From JAEYZM01 sp943372195 (lineage in GTDB: Bacteria; Bacteroidota; Bacteroidia; Sphingobacteriales; Sphingobacteriaceae), in the NCBI GenBank assembly GCA_943372195.1, contig CALRXS010000008.1:1-64000 (forward strand): a DNA stretch of 64,000 bases. Reading direction: 5' to 3'. Position 1 is the first letter of the stretch, and each line of letters opens with the position of its first letter. Position numbers and translations under genes: made by a program. Below the pieces are notes generated by a model. That model had not been told where the DNA came from. It saw only the letters and a list, made by a program, of their open reading frames with translations, and searched no databases. Below are positions 61,348 to 64,000 of the stretch, in pieces.

Positions 61348-61863
61348 ATGAAAAAGACAATCTTAAACAATGGCATTTATTCAGGCTTATTAACAGCCCT
61401 ATTTATGAGCATTTCATCATACTTTATGTTGAAAGATGGTATGCATTTCGATTATGGAATGTATTGGGGTTTCGCCTCGCAAATTATTGCATTGAGTTTT
61501 ATATTTATTGGTATTCGACAGTACAGAAATAATTATGGTGAAGGGAAAATAACTTTCGGTAAAGCTTTTAGCGTGGGTATTTTAATTACTCTAATAACTA
61601 GTGTTTTTTATGTTTTAACTTGGGAAGTTATCTTCAATAATTTCGCACAAGATTTTATGAAGCAGTATTCTCAATATGAAATTTCACAAAGAGAGTTAGC
61701 CGGATTGTCTGGTGCTGAATTAGAGAAGTTAAAACAAGAGATGGCGCAACTTTCGGTTGATTATGAAAAAGCCTATATAAGAATGCCATATACTTTTGTA
61801 GAGGTTTTCCCGACCGGATTAATTATGACTTTGATTGCGTCGTTGATTTATAAAAAGAAGTAA
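61348..61863 (+). CDS. DUF4199 family membrane protein
   Basis: The 171-residue protein has four hydrophobic helices in the DUF4199 layout: GIYSGLLTALFMSISSYFML, FASQIIALSFIFIGIRQY, GKITFGKAFSVGILITLITSVFYV with a central soluble helix, and VEVFPTGLIMTLIASLIYKKK. Bacteroidota-specific family with no known function. Its stop overlaps the start of the VOC gene by 1 bp (TAATG), so they are translationally coupled. Confidence 0.82.
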   Translation: MKKTILNNGIYSGLLTALFMSISSYFMLKDGMHFDYGMYWGFASQIIALSFIFIGIRQYRNNYGEGKITFGKAFSVGILITLITSVFYVLTWEVIFNNFAQDFMKQYSQYEISQRELAGLSGAELEKLKQEMAQLSVDYEKAYIRMPYTFVEVFPTGLIMTLIASLIYKKK

Positions 61864-62228
61864 TGAGAGTAACAGGTATAGGCGGGGTCTTTTTTAAAGC
61901 TAAAGACCCAGTTGCATTAAGAGATTGGTACAAAGACAAGCTCGGTATTGATTACGAATCTTGGGGCTCTATTTTCTTTTGGAAAGATCAAAGTCAAGGA
62001 AGTACTAGCTTCAGTATATTCAAATCGGATTCGAATTACTACGAAAATAATTTCATGATAAATTTTAGAGTCGATGAATTGATACCTCTATTAAATAAAT
62101 TAAAATCGGAGGGGGTGAGAGTCGTTGAGGAGATTATGGAAGAAAGTTATGGCAAGTTTGGCTGGATCTATGACCCCGAAGGAAACAAAATCGAACTCTG
62201 GGAGCCTATCGATGAGGCATTATTGTAA
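61863..62228 (+). CDS. VOC (glyoxalase-fold) family protein
   Basis: The 121-residue single vicinal-oxygen-chelate unit has GIGGVFFKAKDPVALRDWYKDKLGI at the start. FMINFRVDELIPLLNKLKSEGV is in the middle and WIYDPEGNKIELWEP at the end. The terminal Glu of the last motif is a typical metal ligand, and the other ligands are less certain. Substrate unknown. Co-translated with the DUF4199 gene. Confidence 0.82.
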   Translation: MRVTGIGGVFFKAKDPVALRDWYKDKLGIDYESWGSIFFWKDQSQGSTSFSIFKSDSNYYENNFMINFRVDELIPLLNKLKSEGVRVVEEIMEESYGKFGWIYDPEGNKIELWEPIDEALL

Positions 62229-62265
62229 AAAGTTTGTTCAAACATATATTACTGTAATTAGTTAG

Positions 62266-62273
62266 TATATTTG
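62266..62273 (+). promoter_or_regulatory. TATATTTG promoter box of the ABC transporter gene
   Basis: Matches TAnnTTTG, 9 bp before the ATG at 62283. Confidence 0.4.
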
Positions 62274-62282
62274 ACGATATAT

Positions 62283-64000
62283 ATGAAGATACTTTACTCT
62301 TACCTAAAAAATTACTGGCAGTTGGGCATATTGGCCTTGGTGTTAGCAGCTATCAATCAAGGTTTTTCATTGCTTGATCCATTGATTTTTAGACATGTAA
62401 TTGATAATTACGCTACGAAGTTTGATCAGCTGACGAGAGATGAGTATGTGAAAGGGGTCGGACTTTTACTCGGAGGGACAATAGGGGTAGCATTCATATC
62501 AAGAGTAGCAAAGAACTTTCAAGATTATTTTGTGAATGTAATTACGCAACGATTAGGGGCGCAGATGTATTCTGACGGATTAGAGCATTCATTAGGTCTA
62601 TCGTATTCGCAATTTGAAGATCAGCGTTCGGGTGAGACTTTAGGTATCTTACAAAAAGTTCGTGCCGATGTAGAGAAATTAATTGCTGCATTCGTTAATA
62701 CTTTATTCACCACCATCATCGGAATTATTTTTGTGATGGTATATGCTATATCGGTACATTGGATTATCGCACCAGTGTTTTTAGCAGTAGTTCCATTATT
62801 AGGTGCTTTGAGTTCTGCATTGAGTAAGAGAATTAAAAAAGTTCAGAAAGAAATTGTTGGAGAAACCACTGCTTTAGCTGGATCTACCACTGAGTCATTA
62901 AGAAATATAGAATTAGTGAAATCATTAGGCTTAGTACAACAAGAGATTAAGCGATTGAATAATACGACAGGTAAGATCTTAGGACTTGAATTAAAAAAAG
63001 TAAAATACATTAGAAGTTTAAGTTTTGTACAAGGTACAGCGGTGAATTTTTTAAGAACCTGTATCATGTTCATCATGTTGTTTTTGATTTTTCAAAGAGA
63101 GATTTCAGTTGGGCAAATGTTCTCCTTAATGTTCTACTCATTCTTCATTTTTGGTCCGCTCCAAGAACTCGGCAACGTCATCAACACCTATCGTGAAGCT
63201 GAAGTATCATTAGCGAATTTTGAAAAAATAATGAACACGCCAACAGAGCCAAAACCATCGGAACCAGTACATATACCAGTAGTTAAAAACTTAACATTTA
63301 GTGGAGTTAGTTTTCAGCATCAGAGTTCAAAATCAAAAGCAATTGATCATATTGACTTCACAGTAAACGCTGGTGAAACCATCGCATTTGTAGGTCCCTC
63401 GGGTTCTGGCAAAACAACCCTGGTGAAATTATTAGTAGGCTTGTATCAACCCATCGAAGGACAAATATTATACAACGGAGTAGTAGGTGATAAGATAGAT
63501 TTAGATAAGTTCAGAGAGCGCATAGGCTTTGTCACACAAGACACACAGTTATTCGCAGGTACCATCCGCGAGAATTTATTATTCGTAAATCCGCAAGCTA
63601 CAGACGAAGAATGTTTAGATGTTCTACACAAAGCAGCATGTCAAAATTTATTAGCACGTGCAGATAAAGGATTAGATTCAATGATTGGTGAAGGCGGAGT
63701 AAAAGTTTCAGGTGGTGAGAAGCAAAGATTATCGATTGCTAGAGCATTATTACGTAAGCCAAGCTTAATGGTCTTCGACGAAGCGACATCGGCATTAGAT
63801 TCATTGACAGAAGAAGAGATTAACGATACCATTAAAAAAGTTTCAAAAGGCGATGATCATTTAACGATTATGATAGCACATCGATTATCGACTATCATGC
63901 ATGCAGATCGTATTTATGTATTAGAGCGTGGTAAAATTATAGAGCAAGGCCAACATCAAGATTTATTGGAGCATAAGGGATTGTATTATGCGATGTGGAG
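62283..64000 (+). CDS. ABC transporter, fused permease and ATPase (runs off right edge)
   Basis: The first 572 codons of a ~590-residue half-transporter are present with no stop. Residues 1-310 form an exporter-type six-helix domain with FRHVIDNYATKFDQ after helix 1. The ATPase starts with FSGVSFQHQS. Walker A is GPSGSGKTTLVKLLVG (near 371), the Q loop is GFVTQDTQLFAG, and the signature is KVSGGEKQRLSIARALL. Walker B is LMVFDEATSALDS, and the switch His is in IMIAHRLSTIMHADRI. It resembles the MsbA/multidrug type that acts as a dimer. Substrate unknown. The ATG at 62283 is 9 bp after a promoter box. Confidence 0.92.
   Translation, partial: MKILYSYLKNYWQLGILALVLAAINQGFSLLDPLIFRHVIDNYATKFDQLTRDEYVKGVGLLLGGTIGVAFISRVAKNFQDYFVNVITQRLGAQMYSDGLEHSLGLSYSQFEDQRSGETLGILQKVRADVEKLIAAFVNTLFTTIIGIIFVMVYAISVHWIIAPVFLAVVPLLGALSSALSKRIKKVQKEIVGETTALAGSTTESLRNIELVKSLGLVQQEIKRLNNTTGKILGLELKKVKYIRSLSFVQGTAVNFLRTCIMFIMLFLIFQREISVGQMFSLMFYSFFIFGPLQELGNVINTYREAEVSLANFEKIMNTPTEPKPSEPVHIPVVKNLTFSGVSFQHQSSKSKAIDHIDFTVNAGETIAFVGPSGSGKTTLVKLLVGLYQPIEGQILYNGVVGDKIDLDKFRERIGFVTQDTQLFAGTIRENLLFVNPQATDEECLDVLHKAACQNLLARADKGLDSMIGEGGVKVSGGEKQRLSIARALLRKPSLMVFDEATSALDSLTEEEINDTIKKVSKGDDHLTIMIAHRLSTIMHADRIYVLERGKIIEQGQHQDLLEHKGLYYAMW

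Overview
This is a 64 kb stretch of a Bacteroidota chromosome, most like an environmental, gliding, low-GC member such as the Chitinophagales/Saprospirales type; the taxon is an inference. The evidence is type IX secretion (T9SS) throughout: six secreted proteins with type A sorting or gliding-motility-associated (type B) C-termini, PorQ and GldC. It also has Bacteroidota-specific families (DUF3822, DUF4199, DUF5777, DUF6702, choice-of-anchor L), the TAnnTTTG promoter box, and few Shine-Dalgarno sequences. I saw no rRNA, tRNA, CRISPR array, transposase or integrase.

Layout. 0-4.8 kb is accessory: the tail of a secreted protein, a SatD-like gene, a decayed fragment of the msrA 3' end, then three very AT-rich genes (an outer-membrane protein, a YidD/TPR/membrane-tail fusion, an envelope protein). 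4.8-8.7 kb runs leftward: arsR-arsM-acr3-arsC, then msrA, with a repeat element in every junction. 8.9-12.7 kb has a CREST-type membrane hydrolase, a lipoprotein and a TonB-dependent receptor. 12.8-24.9 kb is housekeeping: pyrR-pyrB, rpsA, cmk, porQ, a RecD-like helicase, then DUF3822-rsmD-coaD, a Nudix hydrolase, pyrE, an SRPBCC protein and an exonuclease/GIY-YIG nuclease. 25.0-35.8 kb carries ClpB, secreted M4 and M1 metallopeptidases, DUF6702 and Lon. 35.9-47.2 kb has two choice-of-anchor L adhesin-like paralogues bracketing ltaE-pepT and a leftward envelope operon with two cytochrome-like lipoproteins. 47.2-57.7 kb has gldC, a DEAD-box helicase, pyrC, an HscA-like chaperone, a DsbA/FrnE-like protein, ribE, a third giant T9SS protein and accC. 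57.8-64 kb has ccmB-ccmC-ccmD, glutamate dehydrogenase, DUF4199, a VOC protein and an ABC transporter running off the right edge.

The genes form recognisable groups: arsenic sensing, reduction, methylation and efflux; pyrimidine synthesis and salvage (pyrB, pyrC, pyrE, pyrR, cmk); protein quality control (ClpB, Lon, HscA, MsrA); cytochrome c maturation; and T9SS export with its cargo.

The most unusual feature is non-coding. At least twelve intergenic elements share one architecture but not one sequence. Each is built of degenerate tandem units of exactly 7, 8 or 9 bp, usually as two opposed arms around a core, and many run into a stop codon. The period-8 family is repeated four times in the ars cluster, and an arm of it ends at the rpsA stop codon.
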